In this document: positions 7,729 through 15,421 of the stretch, piece after piece
Layout of the letters: the number at the start of each line of letters is the position of its first letter
How positions within the stretch are numbered: position 1 is the first letter of the stretch
Source of the DNA: Granulosicoccus sp.
Lineage (GTDB): Bacteria > Pseudomonadota > Gammaproteobacteria > Granulosicoccales > Granulosicoccaceae
DNA: 36,565 nt
Direction of reading: 5' to 3'
NCBI GenBank assembly: GCA_020627685.1
Contig: JAHDGK010000026.1
Coordinates: 1 to 36,565, forward strand
Translations under genes and position numbers: made by a program
The notes under the pieces: model-generated
The model's database searches: none
The model's input: only the letters and a program-made list of their open reading frames with translations
Told to the model about the DNA's origin: nothing

Positions 7729-8409
7729 TTAGTCGCGCAGCACGCCTGCGCAATTCGCATTTGCTGAGCTGACATCCCACTCGCCGTTGCGAGTGCATGC
7801 TGACGCGTAAGAGCGATGCACTCGAAAGCGTCCGCTGTTCGGGATGCCATCGTCGAGCTGATTGTCCAGTTGCGAGAGGATATTGACCGGTATTTGATTA
7901 CCGGTATAAATCTCGTTTGCAGGGTTTACGGCATCTGCAGCCTGAGCACTGTACGTAATTTTGTAATACCCATTAAATGGATTGGTTGGACACGTACCCG
8001 TCGCGCATTCCACGTCGGTGGCTGTGCCGACAGAAGATTGCGCACCGTCATATTGACCTTTAATAAAACCTGCCAAAGATAGTTGCTGCCAAACTCCAGC
8101 TCGCTCACGAGAGTCATCAATACGACCATTACCGTTACCGGCCAGGGCCGCACTGTCTATTTGGGTTCCCGCTTTGGAAAAATCACCTGGGATAGACCGA
8201 TAGCGTTCCTGAAAAGAGAACCAGGCTGTTTGGATACTAGAGACTTCAGTGCTGAGAGATCTCACCCGCGCATTATCAATAAGCGCCTGACCTTTGAAAA
8301 CACCGCCCAGAATCAGACCGATAATGACGAGCACAATAGCCACTTCGACAAGGGTAAAGCCTTTGGCCGATCGTTTCATTGAGTAAGGCATTTGATTGAG
8401 AAACATCAT
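7729..8409 (-). CDS. Prepilin-type protein with N-terminal cleavage/methylation motif
   Basis: Begins with a short basic leader and the prepilin peptidase site KGFTLVEVAIVLVIIGLILGG, with the conserved Glu5 after cleavage at Gly. The hydrophobic helix is followed by a soluble domain of about 190 residues that holds four Cys in two close groups (CATGTC and a C-terminal pair), likely disulfides. Type IV pilins and type II secretion pseudopilins share this form; which this is cannot be told, because no pilus or secretion gene is nearby. Starts are possible at 8409, 8406, 8391 and 8379. The last gives the shortest leader, MKRSAKG; AAAGG lies just before the first two. Confidence 0.8.
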   Translation of the reverse strand: MMFLNQMPYSMKRSAKGFTLVEVAIVLVIIGLILGGVFKGQALIDNARVRSLSTEVSSIQTAWFSFQERYRSIPGDFSKAGTQIDSAALAGNGNGRIDDSRERAGVWQQLSLAGFIKGQYDGAQSSVGTATDVECATGTCPTNPFNGYYKITYSAQAADAVNPANEIYTGNQIPVNILSQLDNQLDDGIPNSGRFRVHRSYASACTRNGEWDVSSANANCAGVLRD

Positions 8410-8570
8410 CCTTTATCTCACGGTATCAGAATTACGAACCCAAGGATAATCAAGCGTGTTAGCCCTTACAACTCACATTGACAAATTCACTAGGTATTCA
8501 TACAGCATGCAGGCCACACTCCGGTGACCCTCACGCTGAATGCGCCAAGCGATTAACCAGCGATGGCGAA

Positions 8571-9137
8571 CTACGCCTGCGAACTGCCGAGATAGCTCAT
8601 TACGACGGCCGCATTACTGTCCGGTGGGAAGACAGGGTAAAAAACCTTCTCGATGATGCCGTTGCGAACAATCAGCGTAAATCGTTTGAGCAACGTTTTT
8701 CCTTCCACATCGAAAGTTGGAAACCGCATAGCGTCAGCGAGTGCTAAATTGTGATCGGACAATAAGCTAAACGGCAATTCCAATCGGGTTGCAGCCTCTG
8801 ATTGATCAGCAGGGCTTTGTGTTGAAAGCCCATAAACAGCATCGACTCCCAACGCTGAAAGCTCCTTCGCGTGGTCTCTGAAAGCACACGACTGAGGTGT
8901 ACATCCTCTCGCTCCCGGCATGGAATCCCAACCATCGGGCAAGGCTGTGCCAGGGGTACCTGTCATGGGGTAAGCATAGATAACAACCAAACCTTTCAAA
9001 TCGCTCAAAGAGACATCGGTGCCACCGGTGGACGCTAGCGATACTGATGCCAGGGTCATACCCGTCAAATGATCGGTACCACCGTCATCTTCAGGTGCTG
9101 GAATGGTGCTCCAATCAACATCAGTCAGACCGGACAT
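8571..9137 (-). CDS. Peroxiredoxin (AhpC/TSA, BCP/PrxQ-like)
   Basis: Thioredoxin-fold peroxidase that reduces peroxides in the cytoplasm. About 188 residues. The motif GCTPQSCAFRDH has two Cys five residues apart, as in atypical two-Cys BCP/PrxQ enzymes, where the first is peroxidatic and the second resolving. The segment YAYPMTGTPG precedes it, but about 15 residues separate this from the Cys, so the usual PxxxTPGC motif is split by an insertion; similar proteins are annotated as redoxin family. Two ATGs in a row (9140, 9137) follow AGGAG; spacing favours 9137. It is transcribed alone, in the same direction as asnS. Confidence 0.85.
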   Translation of the reverse strand: MSGLTDVDWSTIPAPEDDGGTDHLTGMTLASVSLASTGGTDVSLSDLKGLVVIYAYPMTGTPGTALPDGWDSMPGARGCTPQSCAFRDHAKELSALGVDAVYGLSTQSPADQSEAATRLELPFSLLSDHNLALADAMRFPTFDVEGKTLLKRFTLIVRNGIIEKVFYPVFPPDSNAAVVMSYLGSSQA

Positions 9138-9197
9138 CATGCTCTCCTTTTTTGAGTCTAAAAAATTCGCCTATCGAGTAGATTTTATAAGCGCTGC

Positions 9198-10592
9198 TTA
9201 GAAAGGTGCACTACGCGGCACGCGTGGAAATGGAATCGCATCTCGAATGTTCTCCATACCCGTTACATAATTGAGCACCCGCTCGAATCCCATACCAAAC
9301 CCTGCATGTGGCGCACTGCCATAGCGTCTCAGGTCTCGGTACCAATCCAACTCATCTTGCAAACCATGGGCTATCAATTTTTCATCAAGTACTGATAATC
9401 GTTCTTCACGTTGACTGCCACCAATGATTTCACCAATGCCCGGTGCCAACACATCCATAGCTGCGACCGTTTTTCCATCATCGTTCTCACGCATGTAGAA
9501 CGCTTTAATTTCTTTGGGGTAGTTCTGCAAAATAATCGGTCGACCAACATGCTCCTCTGCTAACCAACGCTCGTGTTCTGATTGCAAGTCCAGCCCCCAG
9601 CTCACTGGAAACTCAAACTTCTTGTCACACTTTTCTAACAGCGTAATGGCATCGGTGTAATCCATTCGCTCAAAACTGGATTCGGCCACATGCTGCAATC
9701 GAGTCAGGGCTTCTTTATCAATGCGCTGCGCAAAAAACGCCATGTCATCCTCGCACTCATCCAACACAGCCTTGAACAAGTACGTTAAAAAATCCTCAGC
9801 AAGATCAGCATTATCATTTAAATCAGCAAACGCCATTTCCGGCTCAACCATCCAGAACTCAGCCAGATGCCTGCTGGTATTAGAGTTCTCAGCTCTGAAC
9901 GTGGGGCCGAACGTGTATACCTTGCTCAAGGCCATTGCATAACTTTCTGCATTGAGTTGACCGGATACGGTGAGATAAGCCTCACGAGCGAAGAAGTCTT
10001 TATCGAAATCCACTGCACCTTTGTCGGTGGTCGGCGGCTTTAATGCATCGAGTGTGCTTACCCGGAATAATTCACCGGCGCCCTCACAGTCGCTGGTTGT
10101 GATGAGCGGTGTGTTGACCCATTGGAATCGCCGCTCTTTAAAGTAGCGGTGAATACCACTGGACAACGTTGATCGCACACGGCTTATTGCGCCAAATGCA
10201 TTAGTGCGTGGTCGCAGGTGCGCAACAGATCTCAAGTACTCGAAAGTATGACGCTTTTTCGCAATGGGGTATTGCTCTGGATCGTCCACGCCACCCACGA
10301 TGGTGATACTAGTAGCTTGCACTTCAACCGACTGTCCCTTGCCTTCGGATGCAACCAGAGTTCCGGTTACCTCAATGGCAAAGCCTGCTGAGATAGTCAG
10401 AACCTCTTCTGTGTAGTTTTCCAGGCTTTTATCAGCGATGACTTGTAGCGCATCAAAGCAAGTCCCGTCATAAAGCGCAATGAAGGACAAACCCGCTTTC
10501 GAATCACGACGGCTTCGGGCCCAGCCTTGAATGGTTACCGTTTGTCCTGTGGGTTCAGTTTTTAGAAGCTCAACAATATCTTGCTTGTTCAT
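9198..10592 (-). CDS. asnS: Asparaginyl-tRNA synthetase
   Basis: Charges tRNA-Asn with asparagine. 464 residues, as in E. coli. An N-terminal OB-fold anticodon-binding domain ([15 protein letters not shown]) leads into the class II catalytic domain: motif 2 [21 protein letters not shown] and motif 3 [21 protein letters not shown], ending [12 protein letters not shown]. The start ATG overlaps the stop of holA (ATGA, 10589-10592), so the two genes are cotranscribed and coupled. Confidence 0.98.
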   Translation of the reverse strand: MNKQDIVELLKTEPTGQTVTIQGWARSRRDSKAGLSFIALYDGTCFDALQVIADKSLENYTEEVLTISAGFAIEVTGTLVASEGKGQSVEVQATSITIVGGVDDPEQYPIAKKRHTFEYLRSVAHLRPRTNAFGAISRVRSTLSSGIHRYFKERRFQWVNTPLITTSDCEGAGELFRVSTLDALKPPTTDKGAVDFDKDFFAREAYLTVSGQLNAESYAMALSKVYTFGPTFRAENSNTSRHLAEFWMVEPEMAFADLNDNADLAEDFLTYLFKAVLDECEDDMAFFAQRIDKEALTRLQHVAESSFERMDYTDAITLLEKCDKKFEFPVSWGLDLQSEHERWLAEEHVGRPIILQNYPKEIKAFYMRENDDGKTVAAMDVLAPGIGEIIGGSQREERLSVLDEKLIAHGLQDELDWYRDLRRYGSAPHAGFGMGFERVLNYVTGMENIRDAIPFPRVPRSAPF

Positions 10593-11632
10593 GCAGGTAT
10601 CTTTGGATGTTTTTTAATTAAAGCATCGCCACCGAGAGCGAGCTGTGTAACCAATGCTTCCAGTGCATCCCAATGCGAACCGGATGCCTGGCCTTTTATT
10701 TGACGATCAATGTTTGTACACGCAGATAACATTGATAGCCAATTGCGTGCCGAATGCCTCACGAGTGCTTTTTTCAATGGCTCTGCTCGATTCTGCCAAA
10801 CGCCTGCACTTTTCAACGCAGACGCCTCTGATACCCCAGCCTCAACCGCCTCAGCACTTCTGGCACCGGCCCGAATTTCGTTATTGAGCGTCCATAAAAT
10901 CAAGACCTCGCTGACAGCTTCGTCTTTTAAACCTGCCAGAATTCTCAATGCTCTGGCACTCTGTCCGTTCAAAGCCGCTAGTGACAAATCGCCGATGGAA
11001 TAACGGGCACTATCAGTCACGGCGTCAAGCACCTGCTCTGCAGTTAGCGCGCCCGAAGGATACAGCAACGCCAAACGCTCTACTTCTTGTCTGGCAGCCA
11101 ACAAATTTCCCTCAACACGCTCACAAATGATGGCCAGCGCGTCTTTGTCCGGCACCAACCCCACAGCACTGAGTCGTTGCTTAAGCCAGGTACCCAGCTG
11201 GGTGGCTGGCACAGGCCAGACAGCAATGGTCACACCCACCTTGTCGATCGCTTTGAACCAAGCGCTATTGGTACCGCTGCGATCCAACTTGGCGCTACTA
11301 ATTAACAGCAAAACGTCATCGGGTGGCGAGGCACAGTACTGTTTGAGTACCTCACTACCAATTCGGCCCGGTTTACCCGTGGGAAGACGTAACTCAATGA
11401 GCCGCTGCTCTGCAAACAAGGAGAAACTATCGGCAGCTTCGCGAAACGTGGACCAGTCTGAATCGTCAGTCACCATGATGACCTGGCGCTCAGCAAAACC
11501 TGCATCTTTGCCGTGTTGGCGCAACTTATCTCCGATTTCCATGATTTGGAGCGGTTCGTCGCCATACAGCAAGTACACAGGGGCACGATTTTGCTTCAAA
11601 TGCGCATCTAGTTTGTCAGGATAAAGTTTCAT
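10589..11632 (-). CDS. holA: DNA polymerase III subunit delta
   Basis: Clamp-loader subunit that opens the beta clamp. About 347 residues, typical for HolA. Recognisable parts are the N-terminal [19 protein letters not shown], which ends domain I's first helix, the central LGTWLKQRL and [18 protein letters not shown] (domain II), and the C-terminal collar helices. A GTG at 11638 (GTG GCC ATG) is also possible; ATG 11632 gives the family-like MKLYPDKL start. Unlike the common lptE-holA order, it is followed by asnS. It diverges from pyrD. Confidence 0.95.
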   Translation of the reverse strand: MKLYPDKLDAHLKQNRAPVYLLYGDEPLQIMEIGDKLRQHGKDAGFAERQVIMVTDDSDWSTFREAADSFSLFAEQRLIELRLPTGKPGRIGSEVLKQYCASPPDDVLLLISSAKLDRSGTNSAWFKAIDKVGVTIAVWPVPATQLGTWLKQRLSAVGLVPDKDALAIICERVEGNLLAARQEVERLALLYPSGALTAEQVLDAVTDSARYSIGDLSLAALNGQSARALRILAGLKDEAVSEVLILWTLNNEIRAGARSAEAVEAGVSEASALKSAGVWQNRAEPLKKALVRHSARNWLSMLSACTNIDRQIKGQASGSHWDALEALVTQLALGGDALIKKHPKIPA

Positions 11633-11705
11633 GGCCACCGTTTAAGTATTGAACGTGTAGCATACCCAATACACACACCTAACCGCGACGCCTGACGTGG
11701 AAAAC

Positions 11706-12746
11706 ATGAACTTTTCACAACCCCCGAAAGACCGCTTTTTTGCCATCAGCCGAGCCATTTTGTTTGAGATGGATCCGGAAAAAGCCCACGACTTGGCACT
11801 CAAGCTCATGAGTACAGGACCCGTCCCTCGCTTTCTGGCAAAAAAATACGAAACTCAGACCTCCCCGGTTAGCTGTCTGGGTCAGGAATTCTCTAATCGC
11901 ATTGGTCTGGCAGCAGGCTTAGACAAAAATGGAGATTACATTGATGCTTTAGGGGCCATGGGTTTCGGCCATCTGGAAATCGGTACGGTAACACCGCGTG
12001 CTCAGGCGGGAAATCCTAAGCCGAGAATCTTCCGGCTGACGCAACACGGTGCTTTAATCAATCGCTTAGGCTTCAACAATCATGGGGTTGATCATCTGGT
12101 GGAACGCGTGAAAAAACGGCGTTACACCGGCAAGTTGGGCATCAACATTGGGAAAAACGCGGTAACCCCTATTGATGACGCGCAAAATGACTACTTATTT
12201 TGCCTTGAGCGCGTTTACCCGCACGCAGACTACATCACCATCAATATTTCTTCACCCAACACCCAGGGGCTACGCGACCTGCAACATGGCGAGCGACTGG
12301 CAAGCCTGTTGAACGCTCTGAAGGAAGCCCAGAGCAGGCTTGCGACACAACATGGCAAATACGTCCCTATCGCGGTGAAAATCGCGCCTGATATGAACGA
12401 TTCGGAGCTGGATGAATTCTGCGAGCAGGTTCTGGCGCACGAGATCGATGCCGTCATCACGGGCAACACAACCAACGGTCGAGAGCCTGTTAAAACCCAT
12501 CTCTATGCCAAAGAGACAGGTGGCATGAGTGGTGCACCACTTAAGCCGTTGGCCGACGATCGGCTTCGCGCAGTTTCCCAGCGCATCGGAACAAAGGCTG
12601 CACTCATTGGTGTTGGAGGTGTCAGCTGTGGTGATGATGCACAAACCAAAGTGGATGCCGGAGCGACACTCGTCCAACTTTATTCCGGGTTGATTTACCA
12701 CGGCCCGGCCCTGGTTCGCGATTGTGTAGAACGCACAGCCGTATAA
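11706..12746 (+). CDS. pyrD: Dihydroorotate dehydrogenase (quinone), class 2
   Basis: Fourth step of pyrimidine synthesis, oxidising dihydroorotate to orotate with quinone as acceptor at the inner membrane. About 346 residues. The N-terminal amphipathic helix (FFAISRAILFEMDPEKAHDLAL) is the membrane/quinone segment that marks class 2. FMN and substrate motifs include GLAAGLDKNGDYID, NRLGFNNHG, the catalytic-Ser region NISSPNTQGL and IGVGGVSCGDDA near the end. A GTG at 11697 is in frame three codons upstream. It is first in a likely operon with the DHH protein (25-nt gap). Confidence 0.97.
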   Translation: MNFSQPPKDRFFAISRAILFEMDPEKAHDLALKLMSTGPVPRFLAKKYETQTSPVSCLGQEFSNRIGLAAGLDKNGDYIDALGAMGFGHLEIGTVTPRAQAGNPKPRIFRLTQHGALINRLGFNNHGVDHLVERVKKRRYTGKLGINIGKNAVTPIDDAQNDYLFCLERVYPHADYITINISSPNTQGLRDLQHGERLASLLNALKEAQSRLATQHGKYVPIAVKIAPDMNDSELDEFCEQVLAHEIDAVITGNTTNGREPVKTHLYAKETGGMSGAPLKPLADDRLRAVSQRIGTKAALIGVGGVSCGDDAQTKVDAGATLVQLYSGLIYHGPALVRDCVERTAV

Positions 12747-12771
12747 ACCGCTGGTTAGTGGACGAAGCCCT

Positions 12772-13731
12772 ATGACAGTTATCGATGTTTTCAACGGCGA
12801 TGCGGACGGCATCTGCGCGCTGCACCAACTTAGACTCGCAGCCCCTTGTGAAAGTACGTTAATCACAGGCGTGAAGCGCGATATCGCATTGGTCAAGCAA
12901 ATCAAAGCTGAGGCTTCCGATAAGATCACGGTACTTGACGTATCGTTAGATAAAAATCGCGATGCCCTGCTACCGGTCCTCGATAGCGGTGCAGAGGTCA
13001 CTTACATTGATCATCATTTCCCAGGCGACATTCCAGAGCGCCAAAATCTAACGACGCACATCAATACCGATTCTGAGATGTGTACCGGCTTGATAGTCAA
13101 CGAACTACTCGGCGGTGAACATCTTGCCTGGGCCGTAACGGCGGCGTTTGGAGACAACCTTCTGACGACAGCAAGAACAGCCGCTGCTCCGCTTAATTTA
13201 TCTGAAGATGAACTAGAGAAACTCCAAACCTTAGGTACCTTGCTCAACTACAACGGCTATGGTTCGACGCTTGACGATTTGTACTTCCCACCAGCGGAAC
13301 TCTACAAACGAGTGCAACCTCACAGCTCACCTTTCTCTTTCATTAACGAGGACGGAGCCTTCACTACGCTTGCCGATGGTTTTAAAAGTGACCACGAAAG
13401 GGCGCTGTCGATAACGGCAGAGAGGGCAACGGACGATATCGCTATTTACATTTTCCCTAATGACGCCTTCGCCCGTAGGATCAGCGGCGTATACGCCAAT
13501 GAACTGGCTCAAGAAAATCCGACACGGGCGCACGCCCTGCTTAGTGAATTAGACGATGGCTCCTATTTAGTCAGTGTTCGCGCGCCGCTAAATAATCGCA
13601 CGGGCGCCGATGAACTGTGCCGACAGTTTGAAACGGGAGGTGGTCGCAAAGCTGCAGCCGGAATTAACAAACTACCGGCAACAGAGCTTGAAAAATTTGC
13701 CTCTGCTATGAGTTCTCAATTTCAAGCCTAG
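12772..13731 (+). CDS. DHH/DHHA1 family phosphoesterase
   Basis: 319 residues. The N-terminal DHH domain shows FNGDADGICAL (metal-binding Asp residues) and YIDHHFPG, the defining DHH motif; the C-terminal DHHA1 domain shows GGGRKAAAGI. The family includes nanoRNases, c-di-AMP phosphodiesterases and RecJ; this short version lacks RecJ-size extensions and its substrate is unknown, though a nano-RNA or phosphoanhydride is plausible (inference). Its place between pyrD and a small secreted protein gives little functional hint. Confidence 0.85.
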   Translation: MTVIDVFNGDADGICALHQLRLAAPCESTLITGVKRDIALVKQIKAEASDKITVLDVSLDKNRDALLPVLDSGAEVTYIDHHFPGDIPERQNLTTHINTDSEMCTGLIVNELLGGEHLAWAVTAAFGDNLLTTARTAAAPLNLSEDELEKLQTLGTLLNYNGYGSTLDDLYFPPAELYKRVQPHSSPFSFINEDGAFTTLADGFKSDHERALSITAERATDDIAIYIFPNDAFARRISGVYANELAQENPTRAHALLSELDDGSYLVSVRAPLNNRTGADELCRQFETGGGRKAAAGINKLPATELEKFASAMSSQFQA

Positions 13732-13743
13732 TGTTCACATCCC

Positions 13744-14412
13744 GTGTTACGTGTAACTACATTCATCGCCTTGATGGTTCTAACCTGTCTTGCTCATGCC
13801 GAACAGAGCATGGCAATACAAAGCCCGTTAAGAGTTGAAGGTACATTCACCAGGACCAGCGCAGATGCGCGATTAAATGGCAATGAACTTAAAACCACGT
13901 CTTCGGCAGTCACAGGCTTAGTCACTTATTACTTCCGGAAAGAAGTGTTCGGGCAACTGGGATATGGCAAACCGACACTCCACAGACGTGTGGTAAACGG
14001 GGAAATCATTCCGACTCAAAGCAGCGATACAAACTCATTGTTTTGGTACGGATTCGGATTTCGCTCACAACGTCAGGGAAGCACCAGTGACTACCTGGGA
14101 GTCGGCTTCAGATTTTCCGCAAGCATTGGTGAATTGGAAGATGACAACTCGTCTAAAACCTTAAGACTGTTCTCGCAAAAAGATACGTCACAGCGTTTGG
14201 GAGAATTGGAAGTCTCTATAGAATCCGGCAACAATGGCAGTATCAATAAACTTGGCGGAAAACATGTTTGGTTTTCAAGCAACGGGTTCGGCTTTGGCTT
14301 TCAATGGGCATTTGGCTCAGGTCGCAACGTAGAAGACTCAGGTGACGAAACCAGCTACCGCACGAGAGACGCTGGCATCGTCTTTATGTATCGCCCCAAG
14401 CTCTATAAATAA
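13744..14412 (+). CDS. Putative secreted/outer-membrane beta-barrel-like protein, unknown function
   Basis: 222 residues from GTG 13744, only 12 nt after the DHH gene. The signal peptide MLRVTTFIALMVLTCLAHA ends at an AHA-E cleavage site. The rest is rich in alternating aromatic/polar strands (VTYYFRKEVFGQLGYG, SLFWYGFGFRSQ, YLGVGFRFSASIG, NGFGFGFQWAFGSG) and closes with FMYRPKLYK. This looks like a small barrel of about eight strands in the outer membrane. I do not recognise the family. It is the last gene of the pyrD operon and converges on the deacetylase gene. Confidence 0.6.
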   Translation: MLRVTTFIALMVLTCLAHAEQSMAIQSPLRVEGTFTRTSADARLNGNELKTTSSAVTGLVTYYFRKEVFGQLGYGKPTLHRRVVNGEIIPTQSSDTNSLFWYGFGFRSQRQGSTSDYLGVGFRFSASIGELEDDNSSKTLRLFSQKDTSQRLGELEVSIESGNNGSINKLGGKHVWFSSNGFGFGFQWAFGSGRNVEDSGDETSYRTRDAGIVFMYRPKLYK

Positions 14413-14421
14413 TAAACGCGC

Positions 14422-15345
14422 TTAGGCATTCATAAGCTCTTTTATATGCGCAGCTCCACAACGGCCCAATGCGGGCAAATCGTATCCCCCCTCTAACATC
14501 GAAACAATTCGTCCGTTAGAGTGCCGGCTTGCAATATCGACGATTTGCTGAGTTATCCAAACGTAGTCTTCATCTTGTAGTTGCAAGTTGGCTAGTGGGT
14601 CGTGCGCGTGCGCATCAAAACCCGCACTAACAATAATCATTTCAGGGCTAAAAGACTCAAGAGCGGGTAACCAGGCATCTGTAATCGCTGCGCGAAACTC
14701 TGCGCTTCCCGTTGCAGATGGCAGAGGCACATTCACTCGCTGATTTTCAACGTTTGGCCTATATCCACCCGGATACAGAGGGTGTTCGAATGAGGAGCAG
14801 AAAAGAATACTGGCATCTCCCTCAACAATATCCTCAGTGCCATTTCCATGATGAACATCAAAATCAACAATAGCCACACGTTCCAGACCATGTGACTTAA
14901 TGGCATGCTTAGCAGCGATGGCCACATTGCCAAAAAAACAAAAACCCATGGCCTCTCTACGCTCCGCGTGGTGGCCAGGAGGGCGAACCAGGCAAAACGC
15001 ATTGCTAACATTGCCTGACATGACTTGATCTACGGCCAACACGCCTGCACCTGCACCACGCAATGCGGCTTCTAATGAAAACGGATTCATTGATGTATCG
15101 GCGTCTAACTGAACTGATCCAGTGGACGGTGAGCTGTTGCGAAGCAAATCGATGTAGCTTTGCGGGTGAGCCAGCAATACATGATTGACGTCGGCCAAAG
15201 GCGCTTCACTGTGCACCAGCTGCTCGTACAAACCTTGTTGCTTGAGCTGATCTGCAATGGCTGCGATGCGCTCTGGACATTCCGGATGTCCGGGGCTTAT
15301 TTCATGTTGAACGCAAACACTGTGAGATATCAAAGCCGTGGTCAT
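14422..15345 (-). CDS. Histone deacetylase family protein (class II-like, AcuC/HdaH-like)
   Basis: Zinc-dependent amidohydrolase of the arginase/deacetylase fold; bacterial members remove acetyl groups from protein lysines or from polyamines and similar small molecules. All catalytic motifs are intact: RPPGHHAE (His125, His126), [10 protein letters not shown] with zinc ligands Asp163 and His165, SAGFDAH with Asp244, and EGGYD with Tyr288. 307 residues, normal length. The ATG has AGG 7 nt upstream. It diverges, across only 76 bp, from a PatZ-type acetyltransferase, which suggests it is the eraser of the same modification (inference). Confidence 0.92.
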   Translation of the reverse strand: MTTALISHSVCVQHEISPGHPECPERIAAIADQLKQQGLYEQLVHSEAPLADVNHVLLAHPQSYIDLLRNSSPSTGSVQLDADTSMNPFSLEAALRGAGAGVLAVDQVMSGNVSNAFCLVRPPGHHAERREAMGFCFFGNVAIAAKHAIKSHGLERVAIVDFDVHHGNGTEDIVEGDASILFCSSFEHPLYPGGYRPNVENQRVNVPLPSATGSAEFRAAITDAWLPALESFSPEMIIVSAGFDAHAHDPLANLQLQDEDYVWITQQIVDIASRHSNGRIVSMLEGGYDLPALGRCGAAHIKELMNA

Positions 15346-15421
15346 TGAATTACCTAAAAACTAAGAAAGAAACGTTTTGATCAATATACCAGCACAGTTA
15401 GCTCCTGTACTATCGTAAGTT
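15346..15421. promoter_or_regulatory. Shared divergent promoter region, deacetylase / acetyltransferase
   Basis: 76 bases separate the two divergent starts and must carry both promoters. The stretch is A/T-rich near TTGATCAATATA, but no -35/-10 pair with 16-18 bp spacing is clear by eye. The shortness itself suggests joint control. Confidence 0.45.

Noticed and set aside
11127-11624. Open frame of about 165 codons on the + strand inside holA
   Set aside because: Antisense to holA, low-complexity Ser/Leu-rich translation, no family features.
12270-13001. Long antisense open frame (about 243 codons) across pyrD and the DHH gene
   Set aside because: It is a shadow of two well-recognised genes on the opposite strand and has no recognisable domain.
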